Shown: one piece after another, positions 10,343 to 19,484 of the stretch
Position numbering within the stretch: the stretch's first letter is position 1
Layout of the letters: each line of letters opens with the position of its first letter
From: Pseudomonas frederiksbergensis
GTDB lineage: Bacteria; Pseudomonadota; Gammaproteobacteria; Pseudomonadales; Pseudomonadaceae
Direction of reading: 5' to 3'
NCBI RefSeq assembly: GCF_001874645.1
Contig: NZ_CP017886.1
Location: forward strand, 4,090,001-4,154,000
DNA: 64,000 nucleotides
The notes under the pieces: model-generated
Databases searched by the model: none
Seen by the model: only the letters and a program-made list of their open reading frames with translations
What the model was told of the DNA's origin: nothing
Program-made: the position numbers and the translations under genes

Positions 10343-11088
10343 TATTTACCTCCCACAGAAATCAGGCCGGGCACCGCGACTTTCTTCTCGACCAAGCGCA
10401 TCAGCAACATCAGGCTCATGTTCAGGGTGAAGTAGATCAGGGTCGCCAGGGTGAAGGCTTCGAACAGGTTGGCGGAGAACTCGGCGGTCTGTTTGGTCTG
10501 CGCGAGCAGTTCCATCAGGCCGATCAACGAGGCGACGGACGAGTTCTTGAAGACGTTGAGAAATTCCGAGGTCAGCGGCGGAATGATGATCCGATACGCC
10601 TGGGGTAGCAGCACGTTCCAGTAGATTTGCGGCAGCTTGAAGCCCATGGCGCGGGCGGCAGATTCCTGGCCACGCGGCAGTGCCTGGATGCCGGTGCGCA
10701 CTTGTTCGCACACTCGGGCGGCGGTGAACAGGCCCAGGCACACGACAACGCTCAGGTAGGCCGAGGTGGTCGGGTTAAGGTCCTGTTTGTACCACTGTTG
10801 CAGGTTCTCGGGCAGCAGGTCGGGTACCAGGAAGTACCAGATGAACAGCTGAACCAGCAGCGGTACGTTACGGAAGAGTTCCACGTAGCAGGTGGCGATA
10901 CCCGATACCAGGCGATTCGGCACGGTGCGCATGACGCCGAGCACGGAGCCCAGCAGCAACGCAACGATCCAGGCCACGACGGCGATGGCAATGGTCCAGC
11001 CCAGGCCGGTAATGAACCAGTCGAGATAGGTCTCGCTGCCCACACCGGTGGACTTGAAGAACACGCCCCAATCCCAGTTGTAATTCAT
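10342..11088 (-). CDS. aatQ: glutamate/aspartate ABC transporter permease AatQ
   Basis: 248 residues. N-terminal NWDWGVFFKSTGVG is characteristic of GltJ-type permeases; several helices follow and the EAA loop reads EQVRTGIQALPRGQESAARAMGFKL. It is the first permease gene, 193 bases after the aatJ stop. A strong hairpin in that gap may reduce expression of permeases relative to the binding protein. Confidence 0.92.
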   Translation of the reverse strand: MNYNWDWGVFFKSTGVGSETYLDWFITGLGWTIAIAVVAWIVALLLGSVLGVMRTVPNRLVSGIATCYVELFRNVPLLVQLFIWYFLVPDLLPENLQQWYKQDLNPTTSAYLSVVVCLGLFTAARVCEQVRTGIQALPRGQESAARAMGFKLPQIYWNVLLPQAYRIIIPPLTSEFLNVFKNSSVASLIGLMELLAQTKQTAEFSANLFEAFTLATLIYFTLNMSLMLLMRLVEKKVAVPGLISVGGK

Positions 11089-11232
11089 TAGGGTCTCCCC
11101 TCAGATCGATCGATGTACAAGTGCCCGCCTGGGGAAACTCCGTTCCCGCCCCGACTGAAAGTCGGGCACACACGATCGGCTCGACAACCACCGGTTCGAG
11201 TGTTTCCAGAAAATGCCAGCAGGTAGTGACAG

Positions 11233-11264
11233 CCTCCTGAAAGGGCGCAGGCCCTGTCAGGAGG
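11233..11264. terminator. intercistronic hairpin between aatJ and aatQ
   Basis: CCTCCTGA (11233-11240) pairs with TCAGGAGG (11257-11264), with an inner GGGC/GCCC stem. It sits just after the aatJ stop on the transcribed strand and has no T-run. It is more likely an RNA-stabilising or partial-attenuation element than a full terminator. Confidence 0.55.
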
Positions 11265-11281
11265 TAAGACTTAGTCAGAAA

Positions 11282-12196
11282 TCAGGATTTCTTTTCTTCA
11301 GCCGCTTTGTCGGTCGGGTTGGCGATCAGGGCCTTGAGCTCGTCGCTCATCGGGAACATCAGGTTCAGGCCTTTTGGCGGGATTGGCTGCATGAACCACT
11401 TTTCGTAGATCTTGTTGATCTCGCCGGACTTGTAAGTCGCAACGATGGCGTCGTCGACAGCCTTCTTGAACGGCTCGTCGCCCTTGCGGACCATGCAGCC
11501 ATAGATTTCGTAGGACTGTGGAGTACCGGTCACGGCCCAGTCAGTCGGCTTCTTGGCCTTGGCCATTTCACCGGCCAGCAAGGCGTCGTCCATCATGAAA
11601 GCGACAGCACGACCCGATTCCAGCATCTGGAAGGATTCGCCGTGGTCTTTGGCGGAAATGACGTTCATGCCCATCTGCTTGTCGGCGTTCATAGACTTCA
11701 GAATGCGCTCGGACGTGGTGCCGGCGGTGGTCACGACGTTCTTGCCTTTGAGGTCAGCGAAGTCTTTGTAGGTCGAGTCTTTTTTCGACAGCAGCTTGGT
11801 GCCGATTTCGAAGATGCCAACGGAGAAGTCAACTTGTTGCTGACGCTCGGTGTTGTTGGTGGTGGAGCCGCACTCGACGTCCACGGTGCCGTTTTGCACC
11901 AGTGGAATACGGGTTTGCGAGGTGACCAGGTTGTACTTGACCTTCAGGTTCGGCATGTCCAGGTCTTTTTTGATGGCTTCGACGATTTTCAGCTGAATAT
12001 CGTGGGAGTAGCCGACCGGTACACCGGAAGCATCTGCAATGTAGGAAAACGGAATAGAAGCGTCGCGATGCCCCAGAGTAATGGTGCCGGACTCTTTGAT
12101 CTTCTTCAGGGTGCCGGTGAGTTCGGCGGCGAAAACTGGCGTGCTGATCAGTGCGGCAGCAATGGCTACGCCCAGGATATGGGGAACGATACGCAT
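11282..12196 (-). CDS. aatJ: periplasmic glutamate/aspartate-binding protein AatJ
   Basis: 304 residues from ATG 12196, chosen because MRIVPHILGVAIAAALIS begins a standard signal peptide (cut after VFA-A) and GAGGAAAA lies upstream; the longer frame adds an unlikely leader. The mature part is an SBP family 3 (GltI) protein with GTLKKIKESGTITLGHRDASIP. It binds glutamate/aspartate in the periplasm and delivers them to AatQM. The first gene of the transporter unit, it has its own sigma-54 promoter and AauR-type sites upstream, and an AAAAACAA motif next to the ribosome site that may recruit Hfq/Crc. Confidence 0.93.
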   Translation of the reverse strand: MRIVPHILGVAIAAALISTPVFAAELTGTLKKIKESGTITLGHRDASIPFSYIADASGVPVGYSHDIQLKIVEAIKKDLDMPNLKVKYNLVTSQTRIPLVQNGTVDVECGSTTNNTERQQQVDFSVGIFEIGTKLLSKKDSTYKDFADLKGKNVVTTAGTTSERILKSMNADKQMGMNVISAKDHGESFQMLESGRAVAFMMDDALLAGEMAKAKKPTDWAVTGTPQSYEIYGCMVRKGDEPFKKAVDDAIVATYKSGEINKIYEKWFMQPIPPKGLNLMFPMSDELKALIANPTDKAAEEKKS

Positions 12197-12212
12197 CAAA
12201 TTTTCCTCGACA

Positions 12213-12220
12213 TTGTTTTT
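12213..12220 (-). promoter_or_regulatory. candidate Crc/Hfq CA motif in aatJ leader
   Basis: On the minus strand AAAAACAA fits AANAANAA and lies 17 bases before the aatJ ATG, next to the ribosome binding site. Such motifs mediate catabolite repression at translation in pseudomonads. One short motif alone is weak evidence. Confidence 0.4.
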
Positions 12221-12312
12221 ATATGGAGCCAGTTCGTCGGCCCTTTTGTACTGCGGAATGCCTTGACGGCTCCTGAAGTGTTGGCACATCGGACATTCGT
12301 CCCAAAGTGTAG

Positions 12313-12328
12313 AGCATGAGTCGTGCCA
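12313..12328 (-). promoter_or_regulatory. sigma-54 promoter of aatJ (-24/-12)
   Basis: Minus strand reads TGGCACGACTCATGCT. The GG and GC dinucleotides are separated by exactly 10 bases, and TGGCACG is the ideal -24 element. It is about 120 bases upstream of aatJ, whose regulator AauR is sigma-54 dependent. Confidence 0.8.
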
Positions 12329-12404
12329 GGCCGGGCTTGCTTGATCAAGCTACTGATTTTAAAAGAGATTAGATATTTATGGCGTTGACTTTCAGGGCAG
12401 ATTA

Positions 12405-12449
12405 TCCGGTTTACCGAATCGACCGATGGGTCGTGTTCGGAAAACCGAA
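12405..12449. promoter_or_regulatory. two AauR-type binding sites upstream of aatJ
   Basis: TTCGGAAAACCGAA at 12436-12449 matches exactly the TTCGG-N4-CCGAA motif that I recall for AauR of P. putida. A second copy, TCCGGTTTACCGAA at 12405-12418, has one mismatch. Their centres are 31 bases apart (about three helical turns) and 85-120 bases upstream of the sigma-54 promoter, the usual enhancer position. Confidence 0.75.
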
Positions 12450-12452
12450 TGC

Positions 12453-12528
12453 AAAAGATCGCAGCCTGCGGCAGCTCCTGCATTGGAATGCGACCCCCTG
12501 TAGGCGCTGCCGCAGACTGCGATCTTTT
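12453..12528. repeat. long inverted repeat, family A
   Basis: Arms AAAGATCGCAGCCTGCGGCA.. and ..GCCGCAGACTGCGATCTTT, with a few mismatches, immediately upstream of the AauR sites and next to the glpD terminator. Confidence 0.85.
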
Positions 12529-12540
12529 GATCTTCTAAAC

Positions 12541-12574
12541 AAAAGCCCCTGAGTCTCACGACTCAGGGGCTTTT
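12541..12574. terminator. bidirectional rho-independent terminator after glpD
   Basis: AAAAGCCCCTGAG / CTCAGGGGCTTTT, a 13-base near-perfect stem with a short loop and T-runs on both sides. It ends glpD (minus strand) and insulates it from the aat operon. Confidence 0.85.
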
Positions 12575-12592
12575 GTTGAGCCGGATTACCGA

Positions 12593-14131
12593 TCAGGCCG
12601 CTTCAATCTTGCTGCGGTTCTGCTCGACCTTGTTCAGGTACAGCCGCACGTTCTCTTGTTCCGCCTGGGTGGTGAACAAGCCCAGTTTGCTGCGACGCCA
12701 GAGAATGTCGTGGGCGGTGGTTGCCCATTCTTCGTTGCACAGGTAATCAACTTCGCGGGTGTAGAGACCGCCACCCAGGTGTTCGCCCATGTCGTTCAGG
12801 CTCCGCACACCCTCGAGCATGCGCCAGGTGCGGTTGCCGTAGCTGGTGGCCCAGCGTCGGGCAATTTCCGTCGGCACCCAGTCGAACTTGTCGCGAATCA
12901 ATGCACTCAACGCCTGCGGCGTGGTCATGCCTTCACCGCCCGGCAGGGTCGCGTACGCGGTCCAGCTCGGCTTCATGTCCTTGAAGTACGGCGCCAACTG
13001 AGCCATGGCCGACTCGGCCAGTTTGCGGTAGGTGGTCAGCTTGCCACCGAACACCGACAGCAGCGGGGCTTCTTCAGCGCTGCCAGACAACGCCAAGGTG
13101 TAATCACGGGTCACGGCCGAAGGATTGTCGGATTCGTCGTTGCACAACGGGCGAACGCCGGAATAGGTGTGCAGGATGTCGCTGCGGCTGACTTGTTTCT
13201 TGAAGTGCGCGTTGACCACTTTCAGCAGGTAATCGGTCTCGCCTTCGGTGATCGCGACTTTCGCTGGATCGCCGGTGTACTCGCGGTCCGTGGTGCCAAT
13301 CAGAGTGAATTGATTGAGGTACGGAATGGTGAACACGATGCGCTGATCTTCGTTCTGCAAGATATGTGCGTGTTCGCCTTCGTACAGCTTCGGCACGATC
13401 AGGTGGCTGCCCTGGATCAGGCGGATACCGTAAGGCGATTCCATCTTCAGGTCATCACGAATGAACTTGGCGACCCATGGGCCGGCGGCATTCACCAGCG
13501 CCTTGGCGCGGATCGAGAACAGGCTGCCATCGGCGCGTTCCAGGTTCAGCTCCCACAGGCCTTTGCTGCGACGGGCACTGACGCAGCGGGTCTGGGTGTG
13601 AACGTGGGCGCCTTTTTCGCGGGCGGCCATAGCATTGAGCACCACCAGGCGGGCGTCGTCGACCCAGCAATCGGAGTACTCGAAGCCTTTGGTGATTTCG
13701 CTTTTCAGCGCACTGTCGGCACCGAACTTCAGGCTTTTGGAGCCGGCGAGTTTCTCCCGTTTGCCAAGGTTGTCATAGAGGAACAGGCCTGCGCGGATCA
13801 TCCACGCCGGGCGCAGGTGCGGGCGGTGCGGCAACACGAAGCGCATCTGCTTGACGATGTGCGGGGCCTTGGCCAGCAGCACCTCACGCTCGGCCAGGGC
13901 TTCACGCACCAAGCGGAATTCGTAATGTTCGAGGTAGCGCAGGCCGCCGTGGATCAGCTTGCTGCTGGCGGATGAGGTGTGACTGGCCAGATCGTCCTTT
14001 TCGCAAAGGAACACCGAAAGACCGCGGCCGGCGGCATCTGCTGCAATCCCCACGCCGTTAATCCCACCGCCAATGACGGCGATATCGTAGACCTCGGCAA
14101 GAGGGGGCATGGGCAAGGTTGAAGTGGGCAT
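12593..14131 (-). CDS. glpD: aerobic glycerol-3-phosphate dehydrogenase GlpD
   Basis: 512 residues from ATG 14131 (MPTSTLP), preceded by GAGG at seven bases; the longest frame starts further upstream without support. The FAD-binding motif IAVIGGGINGVGIAADAAGRG is at about residues 16-36 and the C-terminal domain is that of GlpD. It oxidises glycerol-3-phosphate to dihydroxyacetone phosphate at the inner membrane and passes electrons to quinone. It stands alone after glpR with its own upstream palindromes, which are probable GlpR operators. Confidence 0.94.
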   Translation of the reverse strand: MPTSTLPMPPLAEVYDIAVIGGGINGVGIAADAAGRGLSVFLCEKDDLASHTSSASSKLIHGGLRYLEHYEFRLVREALAEREVLLAKAPHIVKQMRFVLPHRPHLRPAWMIRAGLFLYDNLGKREKLAGSKSLKFGADSALKSEITKGFEYSDCWVDDARLVVLNAMAAREKGAHVHTQTRCVSARRSKGLWELNLERADGSLFSIRAKALVNAAGPWVAKFIRDDLKMESPYGIRLIQGSHLIVPKLYEGEHAHILQNEDQRIVFTIPYLNQFTLIGTTDREYTGDPAKVAITEGETDYLLKVVNAHFKKQVSRSDILHTYSGVRPLCNDESDNPSAVTRDYTLALSGSAEEAPLLSVFGGKLTTYRKLAESAMAQLAPYFKDMKPSWTAYATLPGGEGMTTPQALSALIRDKFDWVPTEIARRWATSYGNRTWRMLEGVRSLNDMGEHLGGGLYTREVDYLCNEEWATTAHDILWRRSKLGLFTTQAEQENVRLYLNKVEQNRSKIEAA

Positions 14132-14166
14132 CGGCTGGCCTCGGGGTTCTTTTAATATTTGAATTC

Positions 14167-14180
14167 GAACATTAATGTTC
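14167..14180. promoter_or_regulatory. palindrome near glpD start (candidate GlpR operator)
   Basis: GAACATTAATGTTC is a perfect 14-base palindrome about 35 bases before the glpD ATG. It shares CGAACATT with a second site at 14262 and resembles half-sites of E. coli GlpR operators (TTCG/CGAACAT). Confidence 0.5.
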
Positions 14181-14261
14181 ATTTGCGAAAATGGTAGCGC
14201 ATAAATACAGGCGCGACCAGCCGGCTTCGATTGAAAAAACTGATCGAAGGGGGGGGCGAAG

Positions 14262-14277
14262 CGAACATTTTCGAACG
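14262..14277. promoter_or_regulatory. second candidate GlpR operator upstream of glpD
   Basis: CGAACATTTTCGAACG repeats the CGAACATT half-site of 14165-14172 about 97 bases away. Two such sites could bracket the glpD promoter. Confidence 0.4.
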
Positions 14278-14286
14278 GCAGAAATG

Positions 14287-14360
14287 AAAAGATCGCAGCC
14301 TGCGGCAGCTCCTACGGGTACATGACCTACTGTAGGAGCTGCCGCAGGCTGCGATCTTTT
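14287..14360. repeat. long inverted repeat, family A (perfect 28-base arms)
   Basis: Left arm begins AAAAGATCGCAGCCTGCGGC, right arm is its exact complement ending in GATCTTTT. It lies between glpR and glpD, where transcripts of glpR would end. Confidence 0.9.
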
Positions 14361-14372
14361 GAGGGTGGAGGG

Positions 14373-15128
14373 TTAAACCACTTCCAGCCGAATCTTGTGC
14401 TGGCTCAGCAGTTGCGCCAATGCCGGCACTGGCGCGTGGTCGGTCACCAGGCAGTCGATCAGGCTGATCGGTCCCAGGCGAACCATGGCGTTGCGGCCGA
14501 ACTTGCTGGAGTCAGCTGCCAGCAAGACTTGCCGGGCGTTGGCGATGATCGCCTGGGAGACCCGCACTTCCTGGTAGTCAAAGTCGAGCAGGCTGCCGTC
14601 TTCATCGATACCGCTGATACCAACCAGCGCAAAGTCGACCTTGAACTGGTTGATGAAGTCGACGCAGGCCTGACCGACTACACCGCCATCACGGCGTACG
14701 TTGCCACCGGCCAGCAGGACTTCGAAGTCATCCTTGGCGCTGAGGATCGAGGCGACGTGCAGATTGTTGGTGATCACCTTGAGCTGGCTGTGATTGAGCA
14801 GCGCTCGGGCGATGGATTCGGTGGTGGTGCCGATATTGATGAACAGCGAGGCGTGATCGGGGATCTGTGCGGCGATGGCTTCGGCGATGCGTTGTTTCTC
14901 ATCGCGCATTTGATCGGCACGCATGGCGTAGGCAGTGTTTTCGACACTGGAGTCGTAAGCTGCGCCGCCATGATAGCGGCGCAACAAATTCACTTCCGCC
15001 AATTGATTGATATCGCGGCGGATGGTCTGCGGTGTAACGACGAACAGCTGAGCCATTTCCTCGATGCTGACGTAGCCGCGTTCGCGGACCAGTTCGAGGA
15101 TTTGCTGCTGACGGGGAGGCAGATTCAT
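14373..15128 (-). CDS. glpR: glycerol regulon repressor GlpR (DeoR family)
   Basis: 251 residues. N-terminal DeoR helix-turn-helix ([40 protein letters not shown], residues 4-42) and a C-terminal sugar-phosphate-binding DeoRC domain with [15 protein letters not shown]. It represses glycerol genes until glycerol-3-phosphate is bound. Position between glpK and glpD matches other pseudomonads. ATG 15128 has AAGGAA upstream. Confidence 0.93.
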   Translation of the reverse strand: MNLPPRQQQILELVRERGYVSIEEMAQLFVVTPQTIRRDINQLAEVNLLRRYHGGAAYDSSVENTAYAMRADQMRDEKQRIAEAIAAQIPDHASLFINIGTTTESIARALLNHSQLKVITNNLHVASILSAKDDFEVLLAGGNVRRDGGVVGQACVDFINQFKVDFALVGISGIDEDGSLLDFDYQEVRVSQAIIANARQVLLAADSSKFGRNAMVRLGPISLIDCLVTDHAPVPALAQLLSQHKIRLEVV

Positions 15129-15223
15129 GGGGCTTCCTTTGGGCTGCCGTGCAAAATTTGCCCATGATGCCGTACGAATCAGCTCCCTGCCAGTTACAAC
15201 CGGATACGAATCCGGTACTTGGC

Positions 15224-16774
<1,551 letters not shown>

Positions 16775-16806
16775 TCAATGGTGGGCAGGATCACGCGCTA
16801 CCGCGT

Positions 16807-17658
16807 TCAGGAAATTCGTGCTTTGCCGTCAATGGCCTGTTCTGCATCCTTTGTAGCAATTACGGGGCTTGGCAGGTGACGGGCAATCAGCCCGCGGTAA
16901 GCTGCCGCGCCGAGGCAGGCACCGACGATCGGTGCAAAAACCGGAATCAGGAAGTACGGAATATCACGGCCGCCAGTGAAGGAAATTTCACCCCAGCCAG
17001 CGAAGAAAGTCATCAGTTTAGGACCGAAGTCTCGTGCGGGGTTCATCGCAAAACCAGTCAGCGGGCCCATCGAGCTACCAATCACGGCGATCAGCAGGCC
17101 GATCAACAGCGGCGCCAGTGGGCCTTTAGGCAGGCCATTGTTGTCGTCGGTCAGGGACATGATCACGCCCATCAGGATGGCGGTGATGATCACTTCCACC
17201 AGAAACGCCTGGCCCGTCGACAGGGCAGGGTTCGGGAACGTGGAGAACACCGAGGCCAGTTCAAGGCTGGCTTGTGTGCCGCGAACCATCTGGTGAGTTT
17301 GTTCGAAATCGAAGAACAGGTTGCTGTAAAGCGTGTAAACCAACAACGCTGCGCAGAAGGCGCCAGCGACCTGGGAGAAGATATAGAACGGCAGTTTACG
17401 CTTCTCGAAATCGGCGAAAATGCACAGCGCGATACTGACGGCCGGATTCAGGTGAGCGCCGGAAACACCCGCGGTCAGATAGATCGCCATGCTGACGCCG
17501 ATCCCCCAGATAATGCTGATTTCCCATAGCCCAAAGCTGGCGCCAGCGACTTTGAGCGCGGCAACACAGCCAGTACCAAAAAAGATCAATAAGGCAGTAC
17601 CCAGGAATTCGGCCATGCATTGGCTCGAGAGCGATGGTTGTTGTGATGCAGTTGTCAT
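16807..17658 (-). CDS. glpF: glycerol facilitator GlpF (aquaglyceroporin)
   Basis: 283 residues with six membrane helices and both pore motifs: SGAHLNPAVS (first NPA) and GFAMNPARDFGPK (second NPA, followed by Asp as in glycerol-conducting MIP channels). It lets glycerol cross the inner membrane. First gene of the glycerol cluster. The leader contains a CA motif directly before the ribosome binding site and a strong hairpin further upstream, so translation is probably reduced by Hfq/Crc when better carbon sources are present. Confidence 0.94.
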   Translation of the reverse strand: MTTASQQPSLSSQCMAEFLGTALLIFFGTGCVAALKVAGASFGLWEISIIWGIGVSMAIYLTAGVSGAHLNPAVSIALCIFADFEKRKLPFYIFSQVAGAFCAALLVYTLYSNLFFDFEQTHQMVRGTQASLELASVFSTFPNPALSTGQAFLVEVIITAILMGVIMSLTDDNNGLPKGPLAPLLIGLLIAVIGSSMGPLTGFAMNPARDFGPKLMTFFAGWGEISFTGGRDIPYFLIPVFAPIVGACLGAAAYRGLIARHLPSPVIATKDAEQAIDGKARIS

Positions 17659-17673
17659 TGAAAACCTCGTTTT

Positions 17674-17684
17674 TTGTTGTTGTT
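17674..17684 (-). promoter_or_regulatory. Crc/Hfq CA motif at the glpF ribosome binding site
   Basis: Minus strand AACAACAACAA is a perfect AANAANAA run, followed within 5-6 bases by the ribosome site GAGG (17665-17668) and the ATG at 17658. This is the standard location for translational catabolite repression in pseudomonads. Confidence 0.75.
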
Positions 17685-17721
17685 GGGCGCTCTTTTCGAA
17701 ATGGTCAGAGCGCGATTTTCA

Positions 17722-17750
17722 CCGAGGCAGGATCCCCATCCTGGTCTCGG
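17722..17750 (-). promoter_or_regulatory. hairpin in glpF leader
   Basis: Inverted repeat CCGAG-G-CAGGAT / CCCC loop / ATCCTG-GT-CTCGG, 11 pairs with a small internal bulge, about 65 bases upstream of the glpF ATG. It may stabilise or regulate the leader RNA. Confidence 0.45.
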
Positions 17751-17868
17751 CCTGCTGCCGGGTGCTGCGCAGAAACGTTTGCGCATTATTCAGATTCGAA
17801 AAAATATAGACAAGAAACACTGCTGTCAAAGGTCGAAAGTGAACCAGTGGTCATATTTAAACTATTAG

Positions 17869-17904
17869 TCAGATGGATGATCATCTGAGTGACCTCGCGA
17901 GGTC
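17869..17904. promoter_or_regulatory. two adjacent palindromes between glpF and ybaK
   Basis: TCAGATG-GATGAT-CATCTGA (17869-17888) and the perfect GACCTCGCGAGGTC (17891-17904) lie two bases apart. They look like operators, but the regulator is unknown. Confidence 0.4.
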
Positions 17905-18028
17905 GCTGGATTTTCTCCTGTGTTTGCCTGTCCTTAGGTGAGTAGGGCCCGGTAATAGAGCCTTTTGCGTTGTGATGACCTAGAATCCAGCGCAGTATTT
18001 TTCTTCTATCGCCAGGCTTGGAGCTGCC

Positions 18029-18499
18029 ATGACCCCCGCATTGGATCTGTTGAAAAAAGTTCGTGCCGAACATCGCGTGCACAGTTATGAACATGATCCG
18101 AAGGCGGCCTCCTACGGTCTGGAGGCAGCGGAAAAGCTCGGCCTGGATCCGGCGCAAGTGTTCAAGACGCTGCTGGCGGCGAGTGAGAAGGGGGAGTTGC
18201 TGGTGGCGGTCGTGCCAGTCGTCGGAAGCCTGGATTTGAAAGCGCTGGCGCATGCCGCCGGGGTGAAGAAAGTCGAAATGGCTGATCCCGCAGCCGCGCA
18301 ACGGGCGACTGGTTACTTGCTGGGAGGCATCAGTCCGTTAGGGCAGAAGAAGCGTTTGCGCACCTTTATCGATAACACGGCTCAACCTTTCGCGAGCATT
18401 TACGTCAGTGCGGGCCGACGTGGTCTTGAGGTCGAATTGGCGGCGACGGTGCTGGCCGAGCATACCCAAGCCAAATTCGCCGATATCGGTCGGGCCTGA
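18029..18499 (+). CDS. ybaK: Cys-tRNA(Pro) deacylase YbaK/EbsC
   Basis: 156 residues, the standard size. The YbaK fold is shown by [20 protein letters not shown], the conserved lysine in [29 protein letters not shown], and the C-terminal GRRGLEVEL. It hydrolyses Cys wrongly attached to tRNA-Pro, so it is a trans-editing factor for proline coding. It is a single gene, divergent from the glycerol cluster, 59 bases ahead of nothing it is clearly linked to (next start 99 bases on). Confidence 0.9.
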   Translation: MTPALDLLKKVRAEHRVHSYEHDPKAASYGLEAAEKLGLDPAQVFKTLLAASEKGELLVAVVPVVGSLDLKALAHAAGVKKVEMADPAAAQRATGYLLGGISPLGQKKRLRTFIDNTAQPFASIYVSAGRRGLEVELAATVLAEHTQAKFADIGRA

Positions 18500-18597
18500 T
18501 CGCCGCGCTGTATGGTGAAAATCGGTGGGGTCTGTCTCTGGTTGCCAGGTAACGGCTGATGCATGCTCGTCTTCGCCTAACAAGAAGGAGAGCACTC

Positions 18598-19380
18598 ATG
18601 CAGCTAGCGTTTCATCAGGTCGATGCATTCAGCGACCAACCGTTCAGTGGCAATCCGGCAATGGTCTATCGGCTCGATGCGTGGCTCGCCGATGAGCTGA
18701 TGCAAAAAATCGCCGCCGAACACAATCTCGCCGAAACCGCGTTTGTGGTACGTGAGGCGCAAGGTTGGCATATCCGCTGGTTCACACCGACCACCGAGGT
18801 GCCGTTGTGTGGCCATGCAACACTGGCCAGCGCCTATGTGTTGTTCGAGGTCTATAAAGAGCCGGTCGAGCGCCTGGACTTCATCAGCAAGTCCGGTCCT
18901 TTGAGTGTGAGTCGGGAAGGCGAGCGGCTATGGCTGGATTTTCCGGCGATCACACCGCGTGAAGTGGACGTGACCCTCGATGTGGAGCGGGCGCTGGGCG
19001 TGCGGGCGGTTGAGGTGCTGGGCTCCAACGAGTTGTTCGTGGTGCTGGAGTCGGAGCAGGCGGTGCTCGATTGCCAGCCGGACATGGCCGCGCTGGCGAA
19101 ACTGCCCTGGCTTGGCGCAATCATTACGGCGCGCGGTACGCGGCATGATTTCGTCTCGCGCTACTTCGCGCCAGCCATCGGTATCAATGAAGACCCGGTC
19201 ACCGGCTCGACGCATTGCCTGCTGATCCCTTATTGGTCGCAGCGATTGGGCAAATCAAGTCTGACGGCGTATCAGTGCTCGGCGCGGGGAGGGGCGTTGT
19301 TCTGCCGTCTGGAAGGGGATCGGGTGAAGATCGGGGGTCATGCGACGCTGGTGGCCAGCGGAACGTTGATGTTGGGTTGA
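18598..19380 (+). CDS. PhzF family isomerase/epimerase-like protein
   Basis: 260 residues from ATG 18598 with AAGGAG upstream; AACAAGAA (18579-18586) overlapping it fits a CA motif. Motifs: GNPAMVYRLD, the catalytic-type Glu in HNLAETAFV, CGHATLASAYVLF, and the second-half repeat EDPVTGSTHC. Members of this fold isomerise small metabolites; only true PhzF makes phenazines. There are no phenazine genes nearby, so the real substrate is unknown. Confidence 0.88.
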   Translation: MQLAFHQVDAFSDQPFSGNPAMVYRLDAWLADELMQKIAAEHNLAETAFVVREAQGWHIRWFTPTTEVPLCGHATLASAYVLFEVYKEPVERLDFISKSGPLSVSREGERLWLDFPAITPREVDVTLDVERALGVRAVEVLGSNELFVVLESEQAVLDCQPDMAALAKLPWLGAIITARGTRHDFVSRYFAPAIGINEDPVTGSTHCLLIPYWSQRLGKSSLTAYQCSARGGALFCRLEGDRVKIGGHATLVASGTLMLG

Positions 19381-19399
19381 CGTTAAGCTGCGTGAACCT

Positions 19400-19476
19400 T
19401 AAAAGATCGCAGCCTGCGGCAGCTCCTACGGATGTACACCGTCTCTGTAGGAGCTGCCGCAGGCTGCGATCTTTTA
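19400..19476. repeat. long inverted repeat, family A
   Basis: TAAAAGATCGCAGCCTGCGG.. and its exact complement ..GATCTTTTA, spacer about 18 bases, between convergent phzF-like and ABC ATPase genes. It may also end both transcripts. Confidence 0.9.
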
Positions 19477-19484
19477 GCGGTAGT

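Larger units (their letters stand above)
17659..18028. other. glpF-ybaK divergent intergenic region
   Basis: No gene seen. It holds the glpF leader with CA motif (17674), a hairpin (17722) and two adjacent palindromes (17869 and 17891), plus an AT-rich stretch around 17800-17870 that probably contains the promoters. Confidence 0.7.

Noticed and set aside
18598..19380. Phenazine biosynthesis gene
   Set aside because: PhzF fold only; no other phz genes nearby.
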